From an uncultured Pseudomonas sp. (GTDB taxonomy: Bacteria > Pseudomonadota > Gammaproteobacteria > Pseudomonadales > Pseudomonadaceae), in assembly GCF_943846705.1 (NCBI RefSeq), contig NZ_OX044366.1, forward strand, positions 2,852,001 to 2,916,000: 64,000 nucleotides of DNA, read 5' to 3'. Below are positions 55,431-64,000 of the stretch, piece by piece (position 1 is the stretch's first letter; every line of letters starts with the position of its first letter). Under the pieces are notes generated by a model, which searched no databases, was not told the DNA's origin, and was given only the letters and a program-made list of their open reading frames with translations. The position numbers and the translations under genes are program-made.

Positions 55431-56711
55431 ATGAAAAACACTAATGAATCGTTGATGAAGCGCCGCGACGCTGCTGTACCGCGTGGCGTCGGCCAGATTC
55501 ACCCGATTTTTGCTGACACGGCCAAAAACGTCACAGTGATCGATGTAGAAGGTCGTGAATTTATCGATTTCGCTGGCGGCATCGCCGTCCTTAACACCGG
55601 CCATCTGCACCCCAAAGTAATCGCGGCCGTGCAGGCCCAGTTGAGCAAGCTTACTCATACGTGCTTTCAGGTACTGGCGTATGAGCCCTACGTTGAGCTA
55701 TGCGAAAAGATCAACGCCAAGGTTCCGGGCGACTTCACCAAGAAGACCTTGCTAGTTACCACTGGCTCCGAAGCGGTAGAGAACGCAGTGAAAATTGCCC
55801 GTGCCGCCACCGGTCGCACTGGTGTGATTGCGTTTACCGGCGCCTACCATGGTCGCACCATGATGACCCTTGGTCTGACCGGTAAGGTTGTGCCGTACTC
55901 CGCCGGTATGGGTTTGATGCCCGGCGGTATCTTCCGCGCCCAGTACCCATGCGCGCTGCACGGCGTGAGCACGGATGATGCGATTGCCAGCATCGAGCGG
56001 ATCTTCAAGAACGACGCCGAGCCGAAAGACATCGCCGCAATCATCATCGAGCCAGTGCAGGGCGAGGGCGGTTTCTATGTCGCGCCGAAAGACTTTATGC
56101 AGCGACTGCGTGCCCTGTGTGACCAGCACGGAATTCTGCTGATTGCTGACGAAGTGCAAACGGGTGCCGGCCGCACAGGCACCTTCTTCGCCATGGAGCA
56201 AATGGGCGTTAGCGCCGACCTGACTACCTTCGCTAAATCCATTGCCGGCGGCTTCCCAATCGCCGGTGTATGCGGCAAGGCGCAGTACATGGATTCGATT
56301 GCACCAGGCGGCTTGGGTGGTACATATGCAGGTAACCCTATTTCGTGCGTTGCCGCGCTGGCCGTAATGGAGGTTTTTGAAGAAGAAAACCTACTAGAAC
56401 GCTGCAACGTAGTCGGGGAACGCTTGGTCAGCGGGCTCAAAGCCATCCAGGCCAAACACAAGGTTATCGGCGAAGTACGCGCTCTGGGTGCAATGATTGC
56501 CGTTGAACTGTTTGAAGGGGGCGACCCACACAAACCGGCTGCTGCGTTGGTCGGCCAAGTGGTAGCCAAAGCCCGCGACAAAGGACTGATCCTGCTGTCA
56601 TGCGGAACCTATGGCAACGTACTGCGCGTACTGGTCCCACTTACGGCAGAAGATGCATTACTGGACAAAGGCATGAGCATTATCGCCGAGTGTTTCGATG
56701 AGCTAGCCTGA
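55431..56711 (+). CDS. gabT: 4-aminobutyrate / 5-aminovalerate transaminase
   Basis: A 426-residue class III PLP transaminase matching Pseudomonas GabT/DavT (KTNESLLKRR-like start, GQIHPIFAD, VLNTGHLHPKV). The PLP Lys lies in LTTFAKSIAGG, the Asp in LLIADEVQTGAGRTG, and TTGSEAVENAVK binds phosphate. It moves the omega-amino group to 2-oxoglutarate; GabD then oxidises the semialdehyde. Start ATG 55431 follows GAGGAG; an upstream ATG at 55419 lies in the ribosome site. A strong terminator follows. Confidence 0.94.
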   Translation: MKNTNESLMKRRDAAVPRGVGQIHPIFADTAKNVTVIDVEGREFIDFAGGIAVLNTGHLHPKVIAAVQAQLSKLTHTCFQVLAYEPYVELCEKINAKVPGDFTKKTLLVTTGSEAVENAVKIARAATGRTGVIAFTGAYHGRTMMTLGLTGKVVPYSAGMGLMPGGIFRAQYPCALHGVSTDDAIASIERIFKNDAEPKDIAAIIIEPVQGEGGFYVAPKDFMQRLRALCDQHGILLIADEVQTGAGRTGTFFAMEQMGVSADLTTFAKSIAGGFPIAGVCGKAQYMDSIAPGGLGGTYAGNPISCVAALAVMEVFEEENLLERCNVVGERLVSGLKAIQAKHKVIGEVRALGAMIAVELFEGGDPHKPAAALVGQVVAKARDKGLILLSCGTYGNVLRVLVPLTAEDALLDKGMSIIAECFDELA

Positions 56712-56761
56712 AGTCCATAGGTATGAGCCCATCAAGGGGAAAGTGGGGCCTGCAAACAAAT

Positions 56762-56790
56762 AAAAAACCGCTCATAACGAGCGGTTTTTT
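56762..56790 (+). terminator. Terminator of the gabD-gabT operon
   Basis: A perfect 12-bp stem (56762-56773 with 56779-56790, core ACCGCTC/GAGCGGT), A6 before and T7 after. Confidence 0.92.
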
Positions 56791-56796
56791 TAGTTG

Positions 56797-56919
56797 TTTC
56801 TCCAGGGAAACTCTCGGTTCCTCACCAGTGTGGCCGACATCTACGGTCAGGCCAAAGTCGCGAAGTTGATCGATGGTCAGTATCAACAAGAACTTACTCC
56901 CAAAGAACAATTGCGCTAG
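56797..56919 (+). pseudogene. Possible 3' remnant of an unknown gene
   Basis: Immediately after the gabT terminator a frame with no start reads plausible protein (FLTSVADIYGQAKVAKLIDG, then QYQQELTPKEQLR) to a TAG at 56917. It has the composition of real coding sequence, but I do not recognise the family. It may be the tail of a gene deleted when pqqF and gabT were brought together, or chance. Confidence 0.3.
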
Positions 56920-57001
56920 ATCCTTATGCGATTGATGCTTGACCATTCCCTGTCCACCAATGGCTTTGTCGGCTATGTCCCATTGTCTCGCTAGCCAGAG
57001 T

Positions 57002-59443
57002 ATGGAACCAGTGTGTCGAAGGCTAGAAAACGGCTTGTCTATCCGCTTGCGCACTCAGCCTTGGTTAAATCGAGCCGGGCTGTGTCTGAGGGTGAATGCC
57101 GGGAGTCATGACGAGCCGCTGGCTTACCCGGGGTTGGCCCATTTTCTTGAGCATTTGCTGTTTCTTGGCAGCGTCGGATTTACAGGTGAGCAGCGTCTGA
57201 TGCCTTTTGTCCAGCGCTGCGCTGGCCAGGTGAATGCGACAACGCAGGCGCGTTATACCGAGTATTTTTGCGAGGTACCTGTCCAGTACCTGGACGGTGC
57301 ATTGGCGCGGCTGGTGGATATGGTTTCTAGGCCATTACTGGGCGAGATCGAGCAGGCTCGTGAGCGCGAAGTGGTGCATGCCGAATTTATTGCACGTAGC
57401 CAGGATGCTACAACCCTCATAAGCACAGCACTTGGGCAGGCGCTGGCCGAAGGGCATCGGTGCGGTGTTTTTCAGGCAGGTAATCGTGAAACCCTGCCGG
57501 TGGAAGATGCGGATTTTCAGGCAGCACTGCGTTCGTTTCACGCTACTTACTACAGTGCAGGCCACTGTCAGCTGAGTATCGTTGCCCCCCTGCGAGTTGA
57601 TGAACTCTATGCTTTGGCTCAGCGTTATGGGCAGTGCATGGATGAAGGTGGCACGGCGGGGGGCGAGTTGCCTGTGCCCATGTTGCCATTACGCGCCGAC
57701 CATTTTCGGCTCAACCTGCCTGGTGAGCCGCTTAGCCTTCATCTTGGGTTTGCACTGGAGTTACCTAGCGGATCCGTTGATTCAGCTCTGGCTGTGCTGC
57801 AATCCAAGTTTACCGATGAGAGTTCAGGAGGGTTGAGCGCGGAAGGGCGTGAGCGTGGCTTGGCGGAGTCGTTGGGTGCTCAGGTGCTTTATTGCCATGC
57901 AGGTCAGGCTTTGCTGCTAATCAGTTTTCGTGGTGTGGCGTCACCACCGGACACCTTGGCTCTGCTGCTGGATTGGTTGGCTTTCGTTAGCGCTAACGTC
58001 AACTTTTCCGCCTGGCTCGACAGCTATCAACAGATTGAACAGAAACGTCGATATGGCATGGCTCCACTGGAACTGGCTCGTGCATGGCAGGAATTTTCAT
58101 GTTGTGAGGGTAAAACCTTAAGCGCGTTGTTGCAGCAGTTACAGGACCCGCTGCGTCGTTGTGTACTAATTGCCGATAACCGCGCGCTACCCGAGTGTGG
58201 CGGTGCAGGCTTTCCTCTGCGTATGTGCTGTACGCCGGCATTGTTGTTGCCAGAACTGCGTGGTCGCTGGAAATTACCTGAGCCTAATCCGTTTTTGTCC
58301 GCCAATGAGTCGATCTTCATAGCACTTGGCGTTCCTGCCTCAATGGCTTGGTTGCCAGCACCCAAGATACTGGGTTCTGGCCCATTAGCTGTTTGGCAAG
58401 CACGCTTGTGTTTTGCCGAGCCACTGGGCTCGGCATTCCTGCTTAATCTGGCGGAGATCAGTACTCGGGCGCTACGTCAGCACCTGACTGACGTTGGTAT
58501 CAGTTTGGTATTAGAGGCTGAACCCTCCAGTTTGAGCTTGCGGCTCAAGGGGCAGGCGAGTCTTGTTCCGCGCGCTTTAGCACTGCTTATGCCCGCGCTG
58601 CTGCAGCCTGAGGCTGCATGTTTTTTCGCCGCCGTGACGAGGGGGGCGGCAGATCGGCAGAGCATGCCGATCCGGCAGTTGCTGGCAGCCAGCGCCGAGC
58701 TTCTGAATGAGTCGTCTGCCGACGCGCAAAGCATCGATTCAAGGGTGCTGCAGTTGCGCCATCGTCAGGTGCGTATCGACGCCCTTGGCGTGGGCCTGGA
58801 TCAAGGTGCGCAGCGGCAGATTACTGCAATGTTTACACAGGTGGTTCCCCTGCAGCCGTCAGCACGCACAGCTACTGTTACGGCTGGGCAGCACTGGCGG
58901 AGATTAGATGCTGAGGGCGAATCAGCGTTGTTGCTATTTTGCCCTCAGCCGGATCAGGCAGCTGCTACCGAGGCCTGTTGGCGCCTGCTTGGCCAGCTGC
59001 ATCAAGGCGCGTTCTACCAACGTCTGCGCAGTGAGCTGCAATTGGGTTATGCGGTTTTCTGCAGGTATGAGCAAATTCAGGGGCGACGTGGGCTACTGTT
59101 TGGCGTGCAATCCCCATGCTGCAGCGCCGAGATAATTCTTGAGCACATTCAGGCGTTTTTGCAGGCTCGGGGTGACTACATGGTTGGACTGGATGCAGCG
59201 GGGCTGGCTTGCGCGGTCGAAGCCTTACGTTGCCAGTGGCAGGTGCAGGCGTGCAGCCCTGACGGGTTGGCCGAACTGGCCTGGCAAGCACACCTAGCCG
59301 GTTTGACCAGTGAACATAGCCAGTCCGTGCAGCAGGCGCTGCAGAAAGTAAGCCTGGATGCACTGCAGCAGGCCCAGCAGGCCCTGAACCAGGCCGATGG
59401 TGGCTGGTATGTGTTGAGTAACGACGAGCAGCTTCCCGCCTGA
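57002..59443 (+). CDS. pqqF: PqqF-like M16 zinc protease
   Basis: An 813-residue insulinase-type (M16) peptidase related to PqqF, which processes the PqqA precursor peptide in pyrroloquinoline quinone synthesis. The inverted zinc motif is HFLEHLLFLG (HxxEH), with the distal Glu in REREVVHAEFIA; four M16 domains span the protein, and LGYAVFCRYEQIQGRRGLLFGVQSP is a typical C-terminal segment. ATG 57002 is chosen by homology; the frame begins at 56939. No pqqA-E genes are in the window. The ribosome site is weak. Confidence 0.88.
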   Translation: MEPVCRRLENGLSIRLRTQPWLNRAGLCLRVNAGSHDEPLAYPGLAHFLEHLLFLGSVGFTGEQRLMPFVQRCAGQVNATTQARYTEYFCEVPVQYLDGALARLVDMVSRPLLGEIEQAREREVVHAEFIARSQDATTLISTALGQALAEGHRCGVFQAGNRETLPVEDADFQAALRSFHATYYSAGHCQLSIVAPLRVDELYALAQRYGQCMDEGGTAGGELPVPMLPLRADHFRLNLPGEPLSLHLGFALELPSGSVDSALAVLQSKFTDESSGGLSAEGRERGLAESLGAQVLYCHAGQALLLISFRGVASPPDTLALLLDWLAFVSANVNFSAWLDSYQQIEQKRRYGMAPLELARAWQEFSCCEGKTLSALLQQLQDPLRRCVLIADNRALPECGGAGFPLRMCCTPALLLPELRGRWKLPEPNPFLSANESIFIALGVPASMAWLPAPKILGSGPLAVWQARLCFAEPLGSAFLLNLAEISTRALRQHLTDVGISLVLEAEPSSLSLRLKGQASLVPRALALLMPALLQPEAACFFAAVTRGAADRQSMPIRQLLAASAELLNESSADAQSIDSRVLQLRHRQVRIDALGVGLDQGAQRQITAMFTQVVPLQPSARTATVTAGQHWRRLDAEGESALLLFCPQPDQAAATEACWRLLGQLHQGAFYQRLRSELQLGYAVFCRYEQIQGRRGLLFGVQSPCCSAEIILEHIQAFLQARGDYMVGLDAAGLACAVEALRCQWQVQACSPDGLAELAWQAHLAGLTSEHSQSVQQALQKVSLDALQQAQQALNQADGGWYVLSNDEQLPA

Positions 59444-59727
59444 CGCATGCCTGGCTGCGTCAAACCCTGATACCTGAACTCTTACGCCCCGCGTTGGCAG
59501 GATTTCGCCTGTAGGTGGATTAGTACCTCTACGACCTTGGGTGGGCATCCTTGAGTTCAGGCACCAGAGGGCAGGTAGTAGTACACCATTAAGGTGCAGC
59601 AAGATGACCGCTCCAAAGCAGCAGTCAACCAGCACTATGGCAGCCTATGGCGGTTGCCAGAGCTTTTCAATAATCACCTCCGACCTTGACTGACCATTGC
59701 CGGTCGTCCCATCCAGCGGAGAGTGTT

Positions 59728-60912
59728 ATGAACAACAACAAGATCGCCAGCACCCGATTTATGCCCCTGACCTTGGCTGCCACCATCGCAATGCTAAGCG
59801 CTCAGCACGCGGCCGCCGAGATCGTCCTGTATGACAAGGACGACACCACCTTTTCAACCGACGGTTATATCAATGCCTTTTATGTGAGCAGTGATGTTGA
59901 TCGCGAAGGTGAGAAATTCGACCGCCGTCAATCGCGGGTGAAAATGGGTTTTTTGCCGAACTGGATTGGCTTCAACTTCGGTAAGCAGATTGATGGCCTG
60001 CAACTTGGCGGACGTTCGTCGTTCTGGGTCACCATCAACGACAGTGAAACCAACGGCACCGATACCGCCATCGATGTGCGTCAGTTCTACGGCACCGTGG
60101 CCTCGCCAGAGTGGGGTGAAGTACTGGTCGGTAAAGACTTTGGTCTGTTCTCACGCTCGAACATTTTTCTTGATGAGTTACTGGCCGGCTACGGCAACGT
60201 CAGCGATACCCTGGGCCTAGTCGATGGCACGGGCGTATCGTTCGGCAATATTGGCACCGGCTATCCGTACCCGTTCCCGACCTCGCAGATCACTTACCGC
60301 AACAACAACCTGGCAGAAGGCTTGCGCGTTGCCGTGGGTATCATGGACCCAGTAGACACCAACGATGACAGCGCCGTGGGCAAGTCCTATCAGGATGAGC
60401 CGCGCTTTGAGTCGGAGGTCAGCTACCAGTTTGACCTAGGCGGGGCGACCATCTACTCCTGGCTCAACGGCGCTTACCAAACCTCGGAAAACACCGATAG
60501 CACAGTTGATAGCGTGACGTCACAAGGCTTGGGCTATGGCGTACAGGCGAAGATGGCTGGCTTTTCAGTGACCGCTTCAGGCTTCCAGGCTGAGGGTATC
60601 AACCCATTCTTTACCAACAACCTGGGTGAGCCCACGCTGCGTGAAATCGATAGCGACGGCTATTTACTGCAAGGCTCCTACACCTTTGGCAAAAACCGTG
60701 TCGCACTGTCTTACGGCAAGACCGAGGATGAAGGCAACGGTTTGGGAACTGCCGCCGATTACGAGACCCGCGGTGTCGCCTACTTCCGCACCATTAACGA
60801 CAACCTCAAGCTGGTTGCCGAATACAACCAGTACGAGATTGATGCGGCTCAGGGCAGCGGCCTGGGCGAAGACACCGACACCTTCGCGGTGGGTGCGGTT
60901 CTCAGCTGGTAA
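59728..60912 (+). CDS. Gram-negative porin
   Basis: A 394-residue outer-membrane beta-barrel with a signal peptide (~1-32, ending AAA-EI). Alternating strands, WIGFNFGKQIDGLQLGGRSS and a C-terminal FAVGAVLSW with terminal Trp are typical of the general porin (Porin_4) family. Substrate unknown; its place beside PQQ-related and NO-sensing genes suggests use in alcohol or organic-acid metabolism only weakly. ATG 59728 follows GGAGAG; the frame opens at 59686. Confidence 0.88.
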   Translation: MNNNKIASTRFMPLTLAATIAMLSAQHAAAEIVLYDKDDTTFSTDGYINAFYVSSDVDREGEKFDRRQSRVKMGFLPNWIGFNFGKQIDGLQLGGRSSFWVTINDSETNGTDTAIDVRQFYGTVASPEWGEVLVGKDFGLFSRSNIFLDELLAGYGNVSDTLGLVDGTGVSFGNIGTGYPYPFPTSQITYRNNNLAEGLRVAVGIMDPVDTNDDSAVGKSYQDEPRFESEVSYQFDLGGATIYSWLNGAYQTSENTDSTVDSVTSQGLGYGVQAKMAGFSVTASGFQAEGINPFFTNNLGEPTLREIDSDGYLLQGSYTFGKNRVALSYGKTEDEGNGLGTAADYETRGVAYFRTINDNLKLVAEYNQYEIDAAQGSGLGEDTDTFAVGAVLSW

Positions 60913-60925
60913 GCAGGCTGTCAGG

Positions 60926-60950
60926 GCCGGGCAGAAGTTGCCCGGCTTTT
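60926..60950 (+). terminator. Porin terminator
   Basis: GCCGGGCA (60926-60933), a 5-nt loop and TGCCCGGC (60939-60946), then TTTT, 14 nt after the porin stop. Confidence 0.85.
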
Positions 60951-60964
60951 ACTTGGAGGTTGCC

Positions 60965-61470
60965 ATGCACCTGGATGTACTGCTGATCCTGCTGCCCTTC
61001 AGTGGCGTATTGCTGGCGCTGCCCATTGTGTTAATGCGCTGTCTGTAACCCTCAAATAAGTCTTCCAAGAAAGACCATGTACGCGGTTTATGGCGTGTTT
61101 ACGCCCCGCAGTACCTGCTGAATCTGACGCTGGCGACCATCCCGGTATTTGCCTTGTCGATTTTCTGTATTCCACTGGTTTGGCCCGTTTGACGGGCTGG
61201 AAGACTCCTGCGCATACCGATCTGGCGGTGTACTTCGGCCGCTGCCTGAGTGCCTTTATTCTGACTCCCGAAACCATGGTGCTCCGCGCGGCGCTTAGCG
61301 GTGAGTCCATTCACGTTGACGTCGAGATGCTGGCAGCAGTCGCCGTGATGATGGTCATCGTCCACATCTATAGTGCATTGCGGCGGATTCAGCCGCTCAG
61401 TGAAAACCGGAAATAGGCTTCTATAGCGGCATGCTGGTGCTGACACTGCTGTTATGGCCCGCTACTTAGG
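60965..61470 (+). pseudogene. Decayed small membrane-protein gene
   Basis: Three stretches of membrane-like protein lie in different frames. ATG 60965 gives 27 hydrophobic residues (MHLDVLLILLPFSGVLLALP...) to a stop at 61046. The same frame resumes with YAPQYLLNLTLATIPVFALS and CIPLVWPV to a stop near 61187. Another frame continues TGWKTPAHTDLAVYFGRCLS to LSENRK (stop 61414), then GMLVLTLLLWPAT in the third. This fits a ~160-residue membrane protein broken by a stop and two shifts. Alternatively the first 27 codons are a real small membrane protein. Family not recognised. Confidence 0.4.
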
Positions 61471-61563
61471 AACTAGCCCTGCGCTACTCAAGTTGCATGG
61501 GGGGTTGCTGGCTACCTTCGTAGAATACCCGCATGAATTAAGGTGTTTTCGATGGGAGTCGCT

Positions 61564-62718
61564 ATGCCGCATACGCTTACTGAAGGTGTTGTGACGGCCA
61601 CCTCAAACGCCACTGAAGTCGAGCTTGTGGCGCAGGAGCTAGCCCGTAAGCTGATCCATCCAAACCTTGGCTTCGTGCTGTTCTTCTGCTCGGCGGAATA
61701 CGACCTGCGGGGCTTGGGCGAAGCCCTGGATAAATACTTTGGCGGGGTCAACCTAGTGGGCTGTACCAGCGCCGGAGAGATCACTGCGCAAGGCTATGAT
61801 CGCGGCTGCGTCAGCGCCATCGGCTTTGATCACCGCAGCTTCTCAATTGCCAGTGCGCTAATCGATGAGATGGAGCGCTTCAGCCTCATCGATGCGCAAC
61901 AGTTGGTCGAGCGTCTGGTCAGCGATTGTCGTAACAATGAACTGGCTACCATCAAGGGCCACAGCTTCGCCCTGACCTTGCTTGATGGCCTGTCCAGCCG
62001 TGAGGAAGTGGTGCTCGGCGCCTTGAGTGCCGCATTTGGCAGTATTCCGCACTTTGGCGGCTCGGCAGGCGACGACAATCACTTGACCCACACCTACGTC
62101 TACTACAACGGCGAGTTCCATACCGGTTCGGCAGTGGTAGTGCTGTTCAATACCTGGCTGGATTTCGAGGTGTTCAGCACCCACCACATCTTGCCACGCA
62201 CCGAGAAGCTGGTGGTGACACGAGCCGACAGCGCCAGCCGACGAGTGTATGAGCTGAATGCCGCGCCTGCGGCGCTGGAGTATGCCGAGCTGATCGGTGT
62301 GCCGTTGGCCGCTCTGGACCACCGTCTGTTTGCTGCGCACCCTTTGGCCGTACGGATCGGCGGGCAGTATTACGTGCGCTCCATCCAGCGGGTCAATGAC
62401 GATCTCAGCCTGACCTTCTATTGCGCGGTGGAGAACGGCATTGTGCTTACCGCTATGCAGCCTGGCCCTCTGTTGCCGGACCTACAGAACGTTTTTGATG
62501 GCTTGCGCGAGCGGCTCGGGCCGTTGCTGCTGACCATTGGCTGCGACTGTTTTCTGCGTCGTCTGGAAATCGAAGAACGGGACGGCGTCGAGCCTGTTTC
62601 AGCCTTTTTGCGCAGCCAGAAGGTGATTGGGTTTAATACCTACGGAGAGCAGTTCAATGGCATGCATATCAACCAATCCTTTACCGGAGTCGCCATTGGT
62701 CGCCCCGCTCACGACTGA
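61564..62718 (+). CDS. nosP: FIST-domain NO-sensing protein NosP
   Basis: A ~384-residue protein with FIST_N and FIST_C domains. GCTSAGEITAQGYDRGCVSAIGFD and GGSAGDDNHLTHTYVYYNGEFHTGSAVVVLF are the FIST_N core. In P. aeruginosa the gene at this place beside the ErcS'-type kinase (PA1975) encodes NosP, a heme protein that binds nitric oxide and modulates the kinase NahK and thereby biofilm dispersal. The nahK gene follows and overlaps. Starts: GTG 61543, ATG 61552 or ATG 61564; 61564 has the best site (GGGAGTCGCT). Confidence 0.88.
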   Translation: MPHTLTEGVVTATSNATEVELVAQELARKLIHPNLGFVLFFCSAEYDLRGLGEALDKYFGGVNLVGCTSAGEITAQGYDRGCVSAIGFDHRSFSIASALIDEMERFSLIDAQQLVERLVSDCRNNELATIKGHSFALTLLDGLSSREEVVLGALSAAFGSIPHFGGSAGDDNHLTHTYVYYNGEFHTGSAVVVLFNTWLDFEVFSTHHILPRTEKLVVTRADSASRRVYELNAAPAALEYAELIGVPLAALDHRLFAAHPLAVRIGGQYYVRSIQRVNDDLSLTFYCAVENGIVLTAMQPGPLLPDLQNVFDGLRERLGPLLLTIGCDCFLRRLEIEERDGVEPVSAFLRSQKVIGFNTYGEQFNGMHINQSFTGVAIGRPAHD

Positions 62719-64000
62719 TGTTGCCGAGCTACAGGCACGCTGCGCTGGGTTGGAGCGGCAGAACTTTAAGCTTCGGCAGATTAACAACGCCCTGATCGAA
62801 CGAGTCGAATCGGCGCACTCTCTAGGTGATGACGCCTACGCGGCATTTCAGCATTCGGTTGTGTTGGCCGAACAGGTGCGAGAGCGCACCGATGCGCTGA
62901 ACCAGGCCATGGCCGAACTGAAATCCAGTAATCAGTTGCTCAGCGATGCGCGCTTACGGGCTGAAACGGCTCACCATCACCTGATCGATGCAATCGAGAG
63001 CATTTCCGATGCCTTTGTGCTGTTCGATCGTGAGCAGCGCATTGTGTTGTTCAACAGCCGTTTCAAGTCATTCTGGGCTGATAGTAGGGCGCGTATCACT
63101 GCAGGCACACGTTTGGCAGAGATCAAGCGCCTGAGTAAAAGTACGGGGCTGGTGGTCGAGGAGCAGCGTAGCAATCGTGACGACAACATGCTCTACCGTC
63201 TGCAAGACGGGCGTTGGGTGCAGGTAAGTGAAAGAGCGACCCGTGAGGGGGGATTGGTAATCCTCTACACCGATATCACCGAGGTCAAACTCAACGAAAC
63301 TATGCGCCGCGAGCAGGCGCTGGCGCAGAAGTCGCGACTGCTACAGCGGGCCATGGACAATCTCTCTCAGGGCATGGCGATGGTCAATGCCGAGGGCAAG
63401 CTGGAGTTATGGAATCACCGTTTCCTCGATCTCTGTGGCCTAGCCCCAATCAATGCTCACCGGCCATTTGCCGAGGTCATGGCTGACAGTGAACTGCAAC
63501 TGTTGACCCCGGAAAGTCGCGATGCCAGCGGCCGCTCAATCGATGAAATGGAGCTGCGCCTGTTCGACGGACGCATGCTTGAAGTGCGTACTCATCCACT
63601 GCCCACTGGTGGGTTCGTCAATACCTTCACGGACATCACCGAACGGCACCGCCACGCAAATGCGCTGAGCGAGAGTGAGCGCTGGATTCGCCTGATCACG
63701 GACCATGTACCTGCGTTGATTGCTTACCTCACAGCTGACCTGACGTATCAGTTCACCAATAAGGTTTACGAAGAGTGGTATTGCTGGCCGCGGGGCGCGA
63801 TGCTCGGGCAGGACCTGCGTGTGGTACACGGTGACGAACACTGCCGGCGCCTTGAACCTTTTGTTGCGCGTGCGCTGTCCGGCGAGAGCGTGACCTTCGA
63901 GTTTGCCGAAACCAACCGTAACGGGCAGGAGCGTTACATGCTGCGCTCCTATGTGCCCAATCGGTTGGCCTGCGGCGAGGTGGTCGGGATCTTTGTGCTG
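62657..64000 (+). CDS. nahK: PAS sensor histidine kinase NahK (3' end outside window)
   Basis: The N-terminal 448 residues of a soluble hybrid-type kinase, still open at the window end. A coiled coil (~20-105, LQARCAGLERQNFKLRQINN, then QVRERTDALNQAMAEL) is followed by three PAS domains (from ~115, ~235 and ~345; e.g. IESISDAFVLFDREQRIVLF and NLSQGMAMVNAEGKLELWNH). No membrane segment. It resembles P. aeruginosa PA1976 (ErcS'/NahK), the NosP-regulated kinase that phosphorylates HptB in the GacS network. ATG 62657 (after GGAGAGC) overlaps the nosP end by 62 bases. Confidence 0.88.
   Translation, partial: MACISTNPLPESPLVAPLTTDVAELQARCAGLERQNFKLRQINNALIERVESAHSLGDDAYAAFQHSVVLAEQVRERTDALNQAMAELKSSNQLLSDARLRAETAHHHLIDAIESISDAFVLFDREQRIVLFNSRFKSFWADSRARITAGTRLAEIKRLSKSTGLVVEEQRSNRDDNMLYRLQDGRWVQVSERATREGGLVILYTDITEVKLNETMRREQALAQKSRLLQRAMDNLSQGMAMVNAEGKLELWNHRFLDLCGLAPINAHRPFAEVMADSELQLLTPESRDASGRSIDEMELRLFDGRMLEVRTHPLPTGGFVNTFTDITERHRHANALSESERWIRLITDHVPALIAYLTADLTYQFTNKVYEEWYCWPRGAMLGQDLRVVHGDEHCRRLEPFVARALSGESVTFEFAETNRNGQERYMLRSYVPNRLACGEVVGIFVL

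Overview
The window is a chromosomal segment of a high-GC gammaproteobacterium, almost certainly a Pseudomonas. The order oprD, HIT, slyX, cold-shock, dps, aspS, yebC, ruvCAB, ybgC, tolQRAB, pal, cpoB, queE, queC, tRNA-Lys and then nadA, bepA, tusA-like, perM, bcp, gcvR-like, dapA, bamC, purC is, from memory, the P. aeruginosa order around PA0958-PA0976 and PA1004-PA1013. The proteins also read like Pseudomonas orthologues (OprL, ExaC, GabT, PqqF, NosP).

Positions 1-27500 are conserved housekeeping core: translation (aspS), recombination (ruvCAB), envelope integrity (Tol-Pal, BamC, BepA), preQ0 synthesis (queE, queC), NAD, lysine and purine synthesis, stress proteins, and two probable c-di-GMP proteins (a GGDEF protein and an HPt/HD-GYP protein). 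Most transcription units end in clear hairpin terminators.

Positions 27900-40620 form a 2-aminoethylphosphonate (AEP) catabolic island. PhnW makes phosphonoacetaldehyde, PhnX cleaves it to acetaldehyde and phosphate, an ExaC-type dehydrogenase oxidises acetaldehyde to acetate, and an acetyl-CoA synthetase gene follows. That last gene is broken by a 1-base deletion and an 11-bp tandem duplication. The island also has an OPA/MFS transporter, a DMT-type membrane protein, an AEP-associated LysR regulator, and an FAD amine oxidoreductase flanked by two RidA paralogues. A 38-bp element (33 of 38 identical) lies about 80 nt upstream of both phnW and the RidA/FAD unit, suggesting one regulon.

Positions 41100-56720 handle amino compounds. 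A leftward operon encodes a periplasmic binding protein, a hydroxylysine-kinase-like APH kinase and an ethanolamine-phosphate/phosphohydroxylysine phospho-lyase-like PLP enzyme. A remnant SDR gene and a GntR/FCD regulator follow. A rightward block then encodes a sensor kinase with a periplasmic solute-binding domain, a NarL-type response regulator, a complete PotABCD-type ABC importer, and GabD/GabT (DavD/DavT-like) enzymes. The two binding proteins are close paralogues, and only one complete membrane/ATPase set is present.

Positions 56940-64000 hold pqqF without other pqq genes, a porin, a decayed small membrane-protein gene, and nosP-nahK (NO-responsive FIST hemoprotein and its histidine kinase). 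nahK runs off the window end. I saw no insertion sequence, CRISPR array, rRNA or phage gene.
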